Made by a program: the position numbers and the translations under genes | In this document: piece by piece, positions 32,674 to 44,566 of the stretch | How positions within the stretch are numbered: position 1 is the first letter of the stretch | How the letters are laid out: every line of letters begins with the position of its first letter | Notes under the pieces: generated by a model | What the model saw: only the letters and a program-made list of their open reading frames with translations | Told to the model about the DNA's origin: nothing | Databases searched by the model: none | Assembly: GCF_010078235.1 (NCBI RefSeq) | Contig: NZ_JAABOS010000003.1 | Coordinates: 248,001 to 312,000, forward strand | DNA: 64,000 bases | Source: Cognatundibacterium crateris | GTDB taxonomy: Bacteria > Pseudomonadota > Gammaproteobacteria > Burkholderiales > Burkholderiaceae_D | Direction: 5' to 3'

Positions 32674-34904
32674 GTATCAAAACCTTCTGCCAAAATTTTT
32701 TGTAATTGCTCGTCTGTAAGCGGGCGTGTCGTGATTAATTGATTGGGTTCTCCACAGCCCATACGCCGTAGAGCCTCTAAAGGAACAGGATTCTTTAGAT
32801 AAAAAATATTATCAAATACGGTTACAGTTTTCATTTTTGACTTACCAATACTAACTAAATTCTCTGGCGTGAACACGGAATGTTCGAGATCGCTCGCATC
32901 GGCATCAATAGGTCTAAGGTATGCTTCTCTGACTCGTGCAATCGCAATTACTGCAGCACGTCCATGATTTCTTGTTGACTCGTAAAAAAGTATCAATGTC
33001 CCTTTTTTAAAGTGACGCAATGTCTTTGGGTCACTCAGGTAGTGTCGATCATGGTACAGCGATGCAGTCGAGCGTGGAAGCAAAGAGCCTTGTGGAGAAT
33101 TTCCCAGTAATTCAGCAGCGAAATTGCTTAAAATTGGTGTTAAGACTGATGGTCTTCCAGGCAAACAAAAAAGCGCAGGTGACAGGAGTGTTTCAAGATC
33201 ATCCAGCGTTACATGCCTTTGATTTCCATTGGACGTAAATATCTGTATTTGTTGATCAGCACTTCTAAATGTCGGTATCGATACCGGCAATTTTACGCTT
33301 CCTATTGCCTCTAAATTAGTTTGGCCTGCCTTCCAGTTTTTTTCTGTTAAAACATCTCCAAGGGCGAGTTTCATTAAACAATGCTGATCTGATGTTCCGG
33401 AAAATCCAAAGGCAGCGGATAATTCTCTTACATGCGATTGGTTTGGTGGAAGCTCGAGTTTGATATTCTGTGATCCTTGGTCGGCATTATTTTCTAAAAA
33501 ATACATTAGAAGAATTCTCGTGGCGCTGAGTGCTTGAGAGTTCGTCTCGTCAATCGCAATTCTGACTGTCATTGCACCAACTCCACCCTTTGCTGCCCAA
33601 GTAGCATATCCAATGAGGGTTGTACTATTCCAAACAGCACAGCATTTCGCTATACGGCCATGGGGGTCAATTGGCAGCCAGCCACCTGCAATAGATGAGC
33701 CAGAAAGTCCTATTTTTCTAAGAAATGCTCGAATGGTCGATTCATCCTCATTCGTCACTTCAAGTAAATTTAACGTACCATTCTCCCTTGCATCAAACGT
33801 AGTATTTACAGCAGTATCTGAATCTTCAAGTTTGAAAGCTGAGGGGGAAACAATCTCTATTCCATATTTGATCTTGATAACCGACGCTGCTGCAAGAATC
33901 GCTTTATCGTTGGTAATGAGGCCTGCAAGGTTGTGCTGAATTGCGGTAGCCACGTGACGCAGATCGGAAAAGTCGTTTGCACTCAATAGTCCGCTTACCT
34001 TTCTAGTTGGGAAAATGAGTGTGGCTAAATGTTCGAGAATATGTTGAGTTTCATTTCCTTCGTGCAATGGAAATGACGGGTAGATACTGATGTACGCTTC
34101 CATCGGATCAGTACGTCCAGGTTGTGCGTTTCTCTGAAGCTCTTCACGAATCTCTGTGCTTATAGCCAGCCGGCAAAAATTGGAACGCTCGGCCTGAAAT
34201 AAGCTGGCAGCATCTGCATGTCTCAATCTTCGAGGACCAATATCGAATAACACATTTAAATCTAATAGAAATAGTGGCGAAATATTTGACGGGGAATTTA
34301 CAAGATCAAGAGGGTTTTGAGCATCGAATCCACTTGTTGGGAAAAGCTGTGGGGATGCCAACTCGTGGCAGCGAACGAGAATTTTTCTGTTTCGTGTCGC
34401 TCCTCCTTGAGCAACACGCTGAACGTAAAATTCTTGCTTATGCCAAAATTCGTTTGATGTGCTTAAGTCCTCAGCTACACGTGCATAGATTGAAATAAAT
34501 CCGTGATGAGTTAATAGTGTTTTGAAATGTTCGACTAATTTAGCAGCTAGTCCTTGACGTCGAAATTCCGGAAGTATCAGCATTTGCATTACATGTGCGC
34601 GAGGGAATTGTGGGCGAAAAAGTAGATGCCCCACATAATGCATGCCAGAATCAGATTTTGTAATAATGATAAAAAGACGATCGCGTTGCGCAAAATCTTC
34701 AAATACACTCGCCGGGAAAAAACCGAGGGCATTTCGATGCTTATCTGCAGCCTGGACGACTTGCGACAAAAAAGGCGATACGTCGCGGTATCTTTCCAGT
34801 ATTTCAAATGGTGGATCCGACACGTTTCCCAAGCTGGACGCAGAGTGGGAGTCAATGGAAGGCAAATTTGGCGCATTAAACTGATCGGTTGCTTCAATTT
34901 TCAT
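32670..34904 (-). CDS. GNAT-PIN-GNAT-PUA-like multidomain fusion protein
   Basis: 744 aa from the ATG at 34904; an in-frame TTG five codons earlier is the alternative. Residues ~25-180 form a GNAT domain with the acetyl-CoA loop LPEFRRQGLAAKL (RRQGLA at 115-120). Residues ~208-357 form a PIN nuclease: Asp215 in LLDLNVLFD, Glu251 in STEIREEL, Asp314 in DLRHVATA and Asp333 in LITNDKAIL, i.e. the full acidic set. Residues ~370-535 look like a second GNAT whose CoA loop is worn. Residues ~560-744 include FKKGTLILFYEST and AVIAIARVREAYL, resembling a PUA/EVE/ASCH fold. The downstream ASCH gene overlaps by ATGA. AT-rich, next to gyrB. Domain order is seen; activity is inferred. Confidence 0.78.
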   Translation of the reverse strand: MKIEATDQFNAPNLPSIDSHSASSLGNVSDPPFEILERYRDVSPFLSQVVQAADKHRNALGFFPASVFEDFAQRDRLFIIITKSDSGMHYVGHLLFRPQFPRAHVMQMLILPEFRRQGLAAKLVEHFKTLLTHHGFISIYARVAEDLSTSNEFWHKQEFYVQRVAQGGATRNRKILVRCHELASPQLFPTSGFDAQNPLDLVNSPSNISPLFLLDLNVLFDIGPRRLRHADAASLFQAERSNFCRLAISTEIREELQRNAQPGRTDPMEAYISIYPSFPLHEGNETQHILEHLATLIFPTRKVSGLLSANDFSDLRHVATAIQHNLAGLITNDKAILAAASVIKIKYGIEIVSPSAFKLEDSDTAVNTTFDARENGTLNLLEVTNEDESTIRAFLRKIGLSGSSIAGGWLPIDPHGRIAKCCAVWNSTTLIGYATWAAKGGVGAMTVRIAIDETNSQALSATRILLMYFLENNADQGSQNIKLELPPNQSHVRELSAAFGFSGTSDQHCLMKLALGDVLTEKNWKAGQTNLEAIGSVKLPVSIPTFRSADQQIQIFTSNGNQRHVTLDDLETLLSPALFCLPGRPSVLTPILSNFAAELLGNSPQGSLLPRSTASLYHDRHYLSDPKTLRHFKKGTLILFYESTRNHGRAAVIAIARVREAYLRPIDADASDLEHSVFTPENLVSIGKSKMKTVTVFDNIFYLKNPVPLEALRRMGCGEPNQLITTRPLTDEQLQKILAEGFDT

Positions 34905-35584
34905 AGCAATTTTTATCAAAATTTTCAGTTAAACAATAAAGTGCATCAATTGTATTGGGATTGCATACACTAAATAATAGTTTTATTTGAAATATTTGAA
35001 ATAAACCTAGCATGTCGCACTAAATTTATGCGATGAAATTTTGGTCAATTTAACGGATGGCCATTTTGTATTCGCTTATCTGCCACGGGTCGCTTGTAGC
35101 ATTCAATTGCAATGGTGATGAAATTAGGTTTAACTGATTAAATGTACAGTATTTTTGTGTGCAGAGGGGATTTACTCAATATCAGGCAATTTGAGTCGTT
35201 TGTGTAAATTTTTTAACATGTGTCCTATAGAAAAATTTCTCATAATTAAAAATCAAAAATTTTATGACTGTCATGGCAATCATTAACTTAGATGATTTTT
35301 CGTAATCGCCAATGGCACCGAATTGTGGAGCACACACGTTAAGGATCCGCTGACATTGCTACTTGCTGGCGTAAGCACAAATTGAGGGATAATTGGTACA
35401 AATTCCTTAGAAACAACAGTATTTCAAAATACTGCACACATAAATAAAAAAGCCAGTCTTTCGACTGGCTTTTTTATCAGCAATTTCACTTGTATGACAT
35501 TAGGAAATTTTTATCAACAGTGACACTAAATTGTCACTTGGATGAGACTTTTTGCGCTTTCTATGAGACCCTACAACATCAGCA
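34905..35584. other. AT-rich intergenic region between the island and gyrB
   Basis: Contains the presumed promoter of the fusion gene near its left end and the terminator of gyrB at 35446-35475 near its right end. The ~500 nt between are AT-rich, with no supported gene. Base composition fits the island, so its border is probably close to the gyrB terminator. Confidence 0.6.
35446..35475. terminator. Bidirectional terminator downstream of gyrB
   Basis: 13-bp stem AAAAAAGCCAGTC / GACTGGCTTTTTT with loop TTTC. A-run and T-run on both sides allow it to end gyrB (minus) as well as any plus-strand transcript. Confidence 0.92.
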
Positions 35585-38391
<2,807 letters not shown>

Positions 38392-39498
38392 TTAAATTCG
38401 CATAGGCATGACGACGTACTTGAAGTCCGTGTTGTCTGGAATGGTGATCAGTGCGGACGAATTGGAATCGCCCAGCGAGATGCTGACCTGGTCGCATTTC
38501 AGGTTGTTCAATACGTCCAGCAGATAGCTGACATTGAAGCCGATATCGACGTTATCACCGCCGTAATCGATTTCGATTTCTTCCGCTGCTTCTTCCTGAT
38601 CCGCATTGGTGGACAGGATTTGCATGCTGCCCGGTGTGATCACACAGCGTACACCTTTGAACTTGTCCGAGGTCATGATCGCAGCGCGTTGCAGCGAGCG
38701 CAGCAACTGTTCGCGACCCAGCGTAAAGCTGTTTTTATAGCCCTTAGGGATCACGCGGTTGAAGTCAGGGAATTTGCCTTCGACCAGCTTGGAGATCAGT
38801 TCGATGTCAGCAAAAGTCAGCTTAACCTGGTTGTTAGCGATGTCCAGCTGTACCGGATCATCTTTGTCTTCCAGCAGGCGCTGCAGTTCGATGATGGTTT
38901 TGCGTGGGATGATCACTTCGTGGCGTGGGAATTCCTGTTCCACTTCCACCTGGCAGAAGGCCAGACGGTGACCGTCAGTCGCTACTGCAATCACGTTTTT
39001 ACCATCGACCACCAGCAGCAAGCCGTTCAGGTAGTAACGGATATCCTGTTGCGCCATGGAGAAATGCACCATGTTGAACAGGTGTTTCAGGGTCTTTTGC
39101 GGCAGGCTCACGCTGGCATTGAAATGCTCGGCTTGCGCGACGGTAGGGAATTCTTCTGCCGCCAGGGTTTGCAGCGAAAAGCGCGATTTGCCGGACTGTA
39201 CGCTCATGCGTTTGTTGTCGAGCTTGAGCACGACATCATTATCGTCTGGCAGTGCGCGCAGAATATCCAGCAATTTACGTGCAGCCACGGTGGTGGCGAT
39301 GCTGTCGCCACCGGAGCCGATTTCGGCCTTGGTCGTGATCTGCACTTCAATATCGGTCGAGAGGAACGACACTTGCTCACCATCTTTGCGTATGAGGATA
39401 TTGGCCAAAATCGGCAATGTGTGCCGACGCTCGACAATACCACTCACAATTTGCAAAGGCCGGAGCAGTGTGTCCCGGTGGGTTTTTACCAATTGCAT
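38392..39498 (-). CDS. dnaN: DNA polymerase III sliding clamp (beta subunit)
   Basis: 368 aa, with the family's three-part fold. It starts MQLVKTHRDTLLRPLQIVSGIVERR and has the central FNASVSLPQKTLKHLFNMVHFSMAQQDIRYYLNG (in part LFNMVHFSMAQQD). It ends VVMPMRI, the C-terminal M-P-M-R motif that forms part of the partner-binding pocket. Functions as a ring dimer on DNA for the replicative polymerase. It sits between gyrB and dnaA in the usual order. Possibly transcribed from the dnaA promoter and its own. Confidence 0.98.
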   Translation of the reverse strand: MQLVKTHRDTLLRPLQIVSGIVERRHTLPILANILIRKDGEQVSFLSTDIEVQITTKAEIGSGGDSIATTVAARKLLDILRALPDDNDVVLKLDNKRMSVQSGKSRFSLQTLAAEEFPTVAQAEHFNASVSLPQKTLKHLFNMVHFSMAQQDIRYYLNGLLLVVDGKNVIAVATDGHRLAFCQVEVEQEFPRHEVIIPRKTIIELQRLLEDKDDPVQLDIANNQVKLTFADIELISKLVEGKFPDFNRVIPKGYKNSFTLGREQLLRSLQRAAIMTSDKFKGVRCVITPGSMQILSTNADQEEAAEEIEIDYGGDNVDIGFNVSYLLDVLNNLKCDQVSISLGDSNSSALITIPDNTDFKYVVMPMRI

Positions 39499-39627
39499 TT
39501 GAAATCCTCGCTAATTGTGGTTGTTAGGGTTGAAATAACTGACATCCCTGCTATACATAATTGTCACGTATATCGTCGGTTCTGTCAGATGTTTTGCCAT
39601 CTGTTGTGCATTTTTGCTTGCTGCCTG

Positions 39628-39644
39628 CAACAATTTTATTGTTG
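39628..39644. repeat. Perfect 7-bp palindrome between dnaA and dnaN
   Basis: CAACAAT-TTT-ATTGTTG in the 293-nt gap upstream of dnaN; could be an operator or a weak RNA hairpin. Confidence 0.5.
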
Positions 39645-39756
39645 TAAATCTCGCAAAATTTATACCCGGCAAGATTAGCGGCCTTAGCAGCTTAAACCCT
39701 GCTTGTTGCCCCCTGATGACGCGCCGCTGTGTAGCTTTGTCCGGCAGGGCGGCATC

Positions 39757-39786
39757 GCTGGCTAGCTGGCTAGCTGGCTAGCTGGC
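39757..39786. repeat. Short 8-nt tandem repeat next to dnaA's end
   Basis: GCTGGCTA repeated almost four times, 6 nt from the dnaA stop codon; probably a slippage product. Confidence 0.75.
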
Positions 39787-39791
39787 GTGCA

Positions 39792-41186
39792 TCAGCCTTT
39801 CAGGGTTTGCTCCAGCACGTGTAATTCGTGATTGCATTCCGGATTCTTGGCACGGTCAGCGGTGATTTTACGTACCGCATGCAAGACCGTGGTGTGGTCG
39901 CGTCCGCCGAACAGTTCGCCGATTTCCGGCAAGCTCTTCTGAGTGAGTTCTTTCGCGAGGTACATCGCAATCTGACGTGGCCGCGCAATATTGGCCGGAC
40001 GTTTTTTCGAATACATGTCGGCGACTTTGATATTGAAAAAGTCAGCCACGGTTTTCTGGATGTTTTCCACAGAAATCTGGCGGTTCTGCACCGACAGCAA
40101 ATCTTTGAGCGCTTCTTTGACCACGTCTATCGTGATGTCTTTGCCGTGGAAGCGTGAGTAGGCCAGAATCTTGCGCAATGCGCCTTCGAGCTCGCGCACA
40201 TTTGAGCGCAGATGTTTCGCCACAAAGAACGCTACGTCGTCAGAGAAATTGACGCCTTCCGAATGCGCTTTTTTCAGCAAAATCGCGACCCGCATTTCCA
40301 GTTCAGGCGGCTCAATCGCTACCGTGAGGCCGGAATCAAAGCGCGAGATCAGGCGGTCATCCATGCCGGTGATCTCTTTTGGATAAGTATCACTGGTGAT
40401 GATGATTTGTTTTTTCGCGGCGATCAGCGCCTCGAACGCATAGAAAAACTCTTCCTGGGTACGGCTTTTACCGCCAAAGAATTGAATATCATCGATCAGC
40501 AACAGATCGAGCGAATGGTAATAGCGTTTAAATTCGTCAAAGCCTTTGCGCTGGTAAGCGGTCACCACATCACGTACATATTGTTCAGCGTGGATGTAGC
40601 GTATCTTGGCATTCGGGTTATCGACCAGAATCTGGTTACCAATCGCATGGATCAAATGCGTTTTACCCAGGCCAACACCGCCATATAAGAACAGCGGGTT
40701 ATACGAGACGCCGGGATTATTCGCGACCTGAATAGCCGCGGCACGTGCCAGCTGGTTGGCCTTACCGGTCACGAAGCTGTCAAAGGTCAGATCAGAATTG
40801 ATGCGGCTTTGCTCGCGGCGGGGCGAGGTTTCTGGCGCAGTAGCCGGTTCCTGGATAATTTCGACACTCAGCGCGCCCTTGTCCTGATCGCTGCCAGCGC
40901 GCGCAGGCGCAGGCGCGGACGATGCCGCGACCGGCTTCTTGCCACCGCGTGGATCAAGCACGAACTGGACTTCGACCGCGTCATCCCAGTACTGATTCGC
41001 AAGCTCAGAGATACGATTTGCGAACTGGGCTTTGACCCAGTCCAGCTTGAAACGGTTAGGCGCAGCAATGCGCAGCTTACCGTCCTCGAAATCGAGCGGT
41101 ACCAGCGGTTTGATCCAGGCACTGTACTGTTGCGGAGGAAGCTCTTGCTCAAGTTGGGAAGAACAGGCTTGCCAGAAATTTTCCAT
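39792..41186 (-). CDS. dnaA: Chromosomal replication initiator protein
   Basis: 464 aa. Domain I is at the N-terminus ([17 protein letters not shown]), then a Pro/Ala-rich linker to ~130. The AAA+ domain has Walker A GGVGLGKT (169-176), Walker B LLLIDD (228-233) and sensor motifs further on ([11 protein letters not shown]). Domain IV has [15 protein letters not shown] and [15 protein letters not shown], which bind DnaA boxes. It starts replication at the origin in the adjacent intergenic region. A palindromic repeat element lies 17 nt upstream of its start codon, inside its leader or promoter. Confidence 0.98.
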   Translation of the reverse strand: MENFWQACSSQLEQELPPQQYSAWIKPLVPLDFEDGKLRIAAPNRFKLDWVKAQFANRISELANQYWDDAVEVQFVLDPRGGKKPVAASSAPAPARAGSDQDKGALSVEIIQEPATAPETSPRREQSRINSDLTFDSFVTGKANQLARAAAIQVANNPGVSYNPLFLYGGVGLGKTHLIHAIGNQILVDNPNAKIRYIHAEQYVRDVVTAYQRKGFDEFKRYYHSLDLLLIDDIQFFGGKSRTQEEFFYAFEALIAAKKQIIITSDTYPKEITGMDDRLISRFDSGLTVAIEPPELEMRVAILLKKAHSEGVNFSDDVAFFVAKHLRSNVRELEGALRKILAYSRFHGKDITIDVVKEALKDLLSVQNRQISVENIQKTVADFFNIKVADMYSKKRPANIARPRQIAMYLAKELTQKSLPEIGELFGGRDHTTVLHAVRKITADRAKNPECNHELHVLEQTLKG

Positions 41187-41203
41187 GAATAACTTTACTG
41201 TGT

Positions 41204-41306
41204 TAGGACTTGCGCAAAACTGCCCCAGCGGCGTTATGGCTCCTTGCCGTACAAATGGTCTGTCTGCGTCGCCAAGCCTTGCCGGGACAATTTTGCGTAA
41301 GTCCTA
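41204..41306. repeat. Palindromic repeat element, copy C, in the dnaA leader
   Basis: 103 nt, ends TAGGACTTGCGCAAAA and TTTTGCGTAAGTCCTA. It aligns with copy B's reverse complement almost throughout, sharing CAGCGGCGTTATGGCTCCTT and GCCTTGCCGGGACAATTTTG. It starts 17 nt upstream of the dnaA start codon. Confidence 0.9.
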
Positions 41307-41529
41307 GGTATTAAATGCAAATGCGCGGATGCCGCTTTATCGGAGGAATGTGTGGAATGTCAGCCAGTCATACCTGATTGCTGTGCAATCCACGGTGTAT
41401 AACTCGCCAGTCTTCCACAGCTGACTCAGGGACTTTTACCAGTGAAATCAAGGATATCCGGGTAAAAGTTGTCTTACAGACATAAATCGGTGCCGCGCTA
41501 ATCCTCTATTTTACCCCCGACTGCGGTAG

Positions 41530-41538
41530 TTATCCACA
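41530..41538. promoter_or_regulatory. Consensus DnaA box
   Basis: TTATCCACA, exact match to the high-affinity DnaA site. Confidence 0.9.
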
Positions 41539-41614
41539 GCCTGATGATTAAATTTATTCTTTGCACTGCACCACTGGGGGTAAACCCGTTTTGATTAATT
41601 TTTGTGCTAAGTGA

Positions 41615-41644
41615 TTGACACGTAAGCCAAAAATGGTGTCTAAT
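41615..41644 (+). promoter_or_regulatory. Probable sigma-70 promoter for rpmH
   Basis: TTGACA (41615-41620) and TCTAAT (41639-41644) with an 18-nt spacer; leaves a leader of about 180 nt before rpmH. Confidence 0.65.
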
Positions 41645-41829
41645 TCAGGGTTCCCTACCCTCTTTTATTGGATGGTGCATTGTTTGTACTAATATGCAGC
41701 AAGCCATGAGCAGCGGTTTTGGGGCAGTAAAGGCGAAAGGCCTGACGTTATGCGCGAGCCGAAGTCGTATGCACGACAGCCTTTATCCGTAATTCCGATT
41801 TTTTTTATTGCTCAAATAGCGAGACCAAC

Positions 41830-41964
41830 ATGAAACGTACTTACCAACCTTCCGTCGTTCGCCGCAAGCGCACCCACGGTTTCCGCGCACGTATGGCAAC
41901 CCGCGGTGGCCGCGCTGTTCTGAACGCGCGCCGCGCTAAAGGCCGTAAACGCCTGGCAGCCTGA
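41830..41964 (+). CDS. rpmH: 50S ribosomal protein L34
   Basis: 44 aa, the standard L34 length; starts [20 protein letters not shown] and ends KGRKRLAA, very basic throughout. The phrase RTHGFRARM is diagnostic. First gene of the plus-strand operon rpmH-rnpA-yidD-yidC. Confidence 0.97.
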   Translation: MKRTYQPSVVRRKRTHGFRARMATRGGRAVLNARRAKGRKRLAA

Positions 41965-42019
41965 GATCTGGCAGCTTGATTGTAAATAATTGGTCTGCGC
42001 CAGCTCCGGCTGATATCGC

Positions 42020-42430
42020 ATGATCAATCATTTAGCTGACCCGGTTCTGGCAAATGCAGGCAATGCAGATTTTGCCCGCGTACGCCGCATCGTTAAAACG
42101 GATGAGTTTTCATCCGTTTTTCGTTTGCGGCCCGTGTATAAAACTGCGCACTTTGTGCTTTATGCCAGAACCAATGAACTGACACATGCCCGTTTGGGGG
42201 TGGTGGCTGCCAAGCGCTTTGCGCCGCGCGCCGTTACCCGCAACACGATCAAACGCGTCACGCGTGAGATTTTCAGATGCTCTGCTTTGCAATCTGTGGA
42301 TTGCATCGTGCGTCTGTCGCGGCCTGTGAACGGCAAAGATGGTCCTGCTACCACTGCCCAGCTTAAACGTGAGCTGCGGGCGGAATTGCTACGTCTGTTC
42401 GCTGCACCGGCTTGCAAACTGACGGGCTGA
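42020..42430 (+). CDS. rnpA: Ribonuclease P protein component
   Basis: 136 aa. The conserved RNR-type motif is RNTIKR (residues 74-79) in [19 protein letters not shown]. It binds RNase P RNA and helps cleave tRNA 5' leaders. A possible start codon 55 nt after rpmH is used; the first ~25 residues are not conserved in the family, so a later start is possible. The next gene begins 1 nt after the stop codon. Confidence 0.93.
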   Translation: MINHLADPVLANAGNADFARVRRIVKTDEFSSVFRLRPVYKTAHFVLYARTNELTHARLGVVAAKRFAPRAVTRNTIKRVTREIFRCSALQSVDCIVRLSRPVNGKDGPATTAQLKRELRAELLRLFAAPACKLTG

Positions 42431-42431
42431 C

Positions 42432-42740
42432 ATGAAAACGCTGCTGCTCCTGTTGCTACGCTTTTATAAGTACGCAATCAGTCCTATGCTGGGGCAGAAC
42501 TGTCGCTTTTATCCCAGCTGCTCTGAATACGCAGCCGAAGCCATTCAGCTGCATGGCGCTGCCAAAGGAAGCTGGCTGGCGGGCAAACGCCTGTGCAAAT
42601 GCCATCCCTGGCATCCGGGCGGTGTCGATCACGTGCCGGCCGCAGGTGAAAAAAAAGCAAACGCCCCCATATCCGTCCAATGCTGTCCTGCCCACGCTGA
42701 GCAGACTGACAGCAAGGGTCATTCTTCTCACCTTTCCTGA
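42432..42740 (+). CDS. yidD: Membrane protein insertion efficiency factor YidD
   Basis: 102 aa. The N-terminal amphipathic helix is [34 protein letters not shown]; in particular C-R-F-x-P-S-C-S-x-Y and the later [13 protein letters not shown] are the family signature. The C-terminal ~35 residues are Ala/Lys-rich and poorly conserved. Peripheral inner-membrane factor aiding YidC-dependent insertion. Between rnpA (1 nt) and yidC (8 nt), its normal position. Confidence 0.93.
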   Translation: MKTLLLLLLRFYKYAISPMLGQNCRFYPSCSEYAAEAIQLHGAAKGSWLAGKRLCKCHPWHPGGVDHVPAAGEKKANAPISVQCCPAHAEQTDSKGHSSHLS

Positions 42741-42748
42741 CATACAAA

Positions 42749-44467
42749 ATGGATATCAAACGTACCGTCCTGTGGATTATCTTCTCCATGTCACTGTTGC
42801 TGCTTTGGGATAACTGGGCCCGCCATACTGGCAAGGCTTCGATGTTCTTCCCTGGCGCCAATCAACAGACACAACAGAATACGAAAGCCAGTGCCTCTGC
42901 CAATGCAGGGACTTTACCGGCTGCGAACGTTGCGGCTGCCGCGGCTTCCAATGCGGTGCCAGGCGCGCCTGAAATCAAGCGTGAAGTGATCACCATCACG
43001 ACCGACGTATTCAAAGCAGATATCGATACCCAGGGTGGTGAGCTGAAGCGTCTGGAACTGTTGCAGTTCAAGGCAGCCGTGCATCACGATCACTGGTATG
43101 AGCCTTTCCTGGAACTGTTCAGCAGCAAAAAAGCAGCGCAGCCCAGCCAGAATATTGTGCTGTTTGATCAAAGTGCAAAACGTACTTATCTGGCGCAATC
43201 CGGTCTGATCGGTGGCAATTTCCCTAACCATAAATCTGCCTTTGTGGCTAAGCCAGGTGTGCGCACACTCACGGACGGCGCCAAGCAGGTACAACTGGAG
43301 CTGGAATCGGAAGTCGGTGGTGTGAAGCTGACCAAGACCCTGACTTTCAAACGTGGTGACTACATCATCGACGTACGTCATGAAATCACCAATAACACGA
43401 CAGCGGCGATCACGCCTTCGGTCTACATGCAGTTGCTGCATGACGGCACCAAGCCTGAATCCGGCGGCATGTTCTCCGCGACGGGTGAATTCTATGCACC
43501 GGCTGTGTACAGTGAAGCAGAAAAATTCCAGAAACTGGAATTCGAAAAAATCGAGAAAAATACTGCCAGCCATGCGATGAAAGCCGACAGTGGCTGGGTC
43601 GCGATGCTGCAGCACTTCTTTGTGTCTGCCGTGATCCCTGCTGACAAAACGCAGCGTGATATCTTCACCAAGAAAATCGATACCAATCTGTATGCAGTCG
43701 GTAATATCCTGCCAGTCGGCAGCGTAGCACCGGGCGCGACTGTGGCTAACGACCTGCGTCTGTATTCCGGTCCACAATCGACCGCCAGCCTGGAAAAAAT
43801 CGCACCTGGCCTGGATCTGGTCAAAGACTACGGCATGCTGGCTTTCATCGCCAAGCCGCTGTTCTGGCTGATGGAACTGATCCACAACGTGATCGGTAAC
43901 TGGGGCTGGACTATCGTAGTCTTCACCATCGCGATCAAACTGGCGCTGTTCCCTTTGTCTGCTGCCGGTTACCGCAGTATGGCGAAAATGAAAGTCGTCA
44001 CACCGAAGATGCAGGCCGTGCGTGAGCGTTATAAAAACGATCCGCAAAAAATGAATCAGGCCATGATGGAGCTGTACAAAACAGAGAAAATCAATCCTCT
44101 GGGCGGCTGCTTCCCTATCCTGGTTCAGATGCCGATTTTCCTGGCGCTGTACTGGGTATTGCAAGCGAGTGTGGAAATGCGCGGCGCGCCGTGGATGGGT
44201 TGGATCACCGATCTGACCGCGCCAGATCCGCTGTTCATTCTGCCTGTGATTTACGCGATTTCCATGTTTATCACGACCAAACTCAATCCTGCACCGGCTG
44301 ATCCGGTACAGGCGAAGATGATGATGTTCATGCCTTTGATTTTCTCGGTCATGTTCTTCTTCTTCCCGTCGGGTCTGGTGTTGTACTGGGTAGTCAATAA
44401 CATCCTGTCTATCGGTCAGCAGTGGGTGATCAATAACAAGATGATCCCGCCAGAGCACAAGGCCTAA
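42749..44467 (+). CDS. yidC: Membrane protein insertase YidC
   Basis: 572 aa. N-terminal anchor MDIKRTVLWIIFSMSLLLLW, then a large periplasmic domain (~60-360). The conserved five-helix core (~365-565) holds GNWGWTIVVFTIAIKLALFP, the cytosolic hairpin SMAKMKVVTPKMQAVRERYK and GGCFPILVQMPIFLALYWVL. It inserts inner-membrane proteins alone or with SecYEG. Followed by a strong terminator. Confidence 0.97.
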   Translation: MDIKRTVLWIIFSMSLLLLWDNWARHTGKASMFFPGANQQTQQNTKASASANAGTLPAANVAAAAASNAVPGAPEIKREVITITTDVFKADIDTQGGELKRLELLQFKAAVHHDHWYEPFLELFSSKKAAQPSQNIVLFDQSAKRTYLAQSGLIGGNFPNHKSAFVAKPGVRTLTDGAKQVQLELESEVGGVKLTKTLTFKRGDYIIDVRHEITNNTTAAITPSVYMQLLHDGTKPESGGMFSATGEFYAPAVYSEAEKFQKLEFEKIEKNTASHAMKADSGWVAMLQHFFVSAVIPADKTQRDIFTKKIDTNLYAVGNILPVGSVAPGATVANDLRLYSGPQSTASLEKIAPGLDLVKDYGMLAFIAKPLFWLMELIHNVIGNWGWTIVVFTIAIKLALFPLSAAGYRSMAKMKVVTPKMQAVRERYKNDPQKMNQAMMELYKTEKINPLGGCFPILVQMPIFLALYWVLQASVEMRGAPWMGWITDLTAPDPLFILPVIYAISMFITTKLNPAPADPVQAKMMMFMPLIFSVMFFFFPSGLVLYWVVNNILSIGQQWVINNKMIPPEHKA

Positions 44468-44474
44468 TGCACAC

Positions 44475-44504
44475 AACAAGCCCGCAGATGCGGGCTTGTT
44501 TTTT
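44475..44504 (+). terminator. Terminator of the rpmH-yidC operon
   Basis: 11-bp stem AACAAGCCCGC / GCGGGCTTGTT with loop AGAT, followed by TTTT. Starts 7 nt after the yidC stop codon. Confidence 0.93.
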
Positions 44505-44566
44505 GGTTGGGTTTGTTTGCTTTGTTGTTGGGCCAGGCTTTGTGGGGGCTTTGCCTAAGCTTTGCC

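Larger units (their letters stand above)
41187..41829. other. Probable origin of replication (oriC), dnaA-rpmH intergenic region
   Basis: 643 nt between divergent dnaA and rpmH. DnaA boxes: perfect TTATCCACA at 41530-41538, an eight-of-nine match GGTGTATAA at 41394-41402, and a seven-of-nine match TCTTCCACA at 41411-41419. AT-rich stretches flank the perfect box (around 41546-41562 and 41590-41612). Gene order around it is that of most betaproteobacterial origins. Fewer strong boxes are visible than in some origins. A repeat element (41204-41306) occupies the dnaA-proximal end. GC-skew change would confirm the position. Confidence 0.8.

Noticed and set aside
29325-35584. Prophage or integrated plasmid
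   Set aside because: No integrase, capsid, portal, partition or conjugation gene, and no tRNA at the borders.
42914-44479. A 521-codon open frame antisense to yidC
   Set aside because: Mirror of yidC; low-complexity His/Arg/Gln-rich product typical of antisense frames in moderate-G+C genes.
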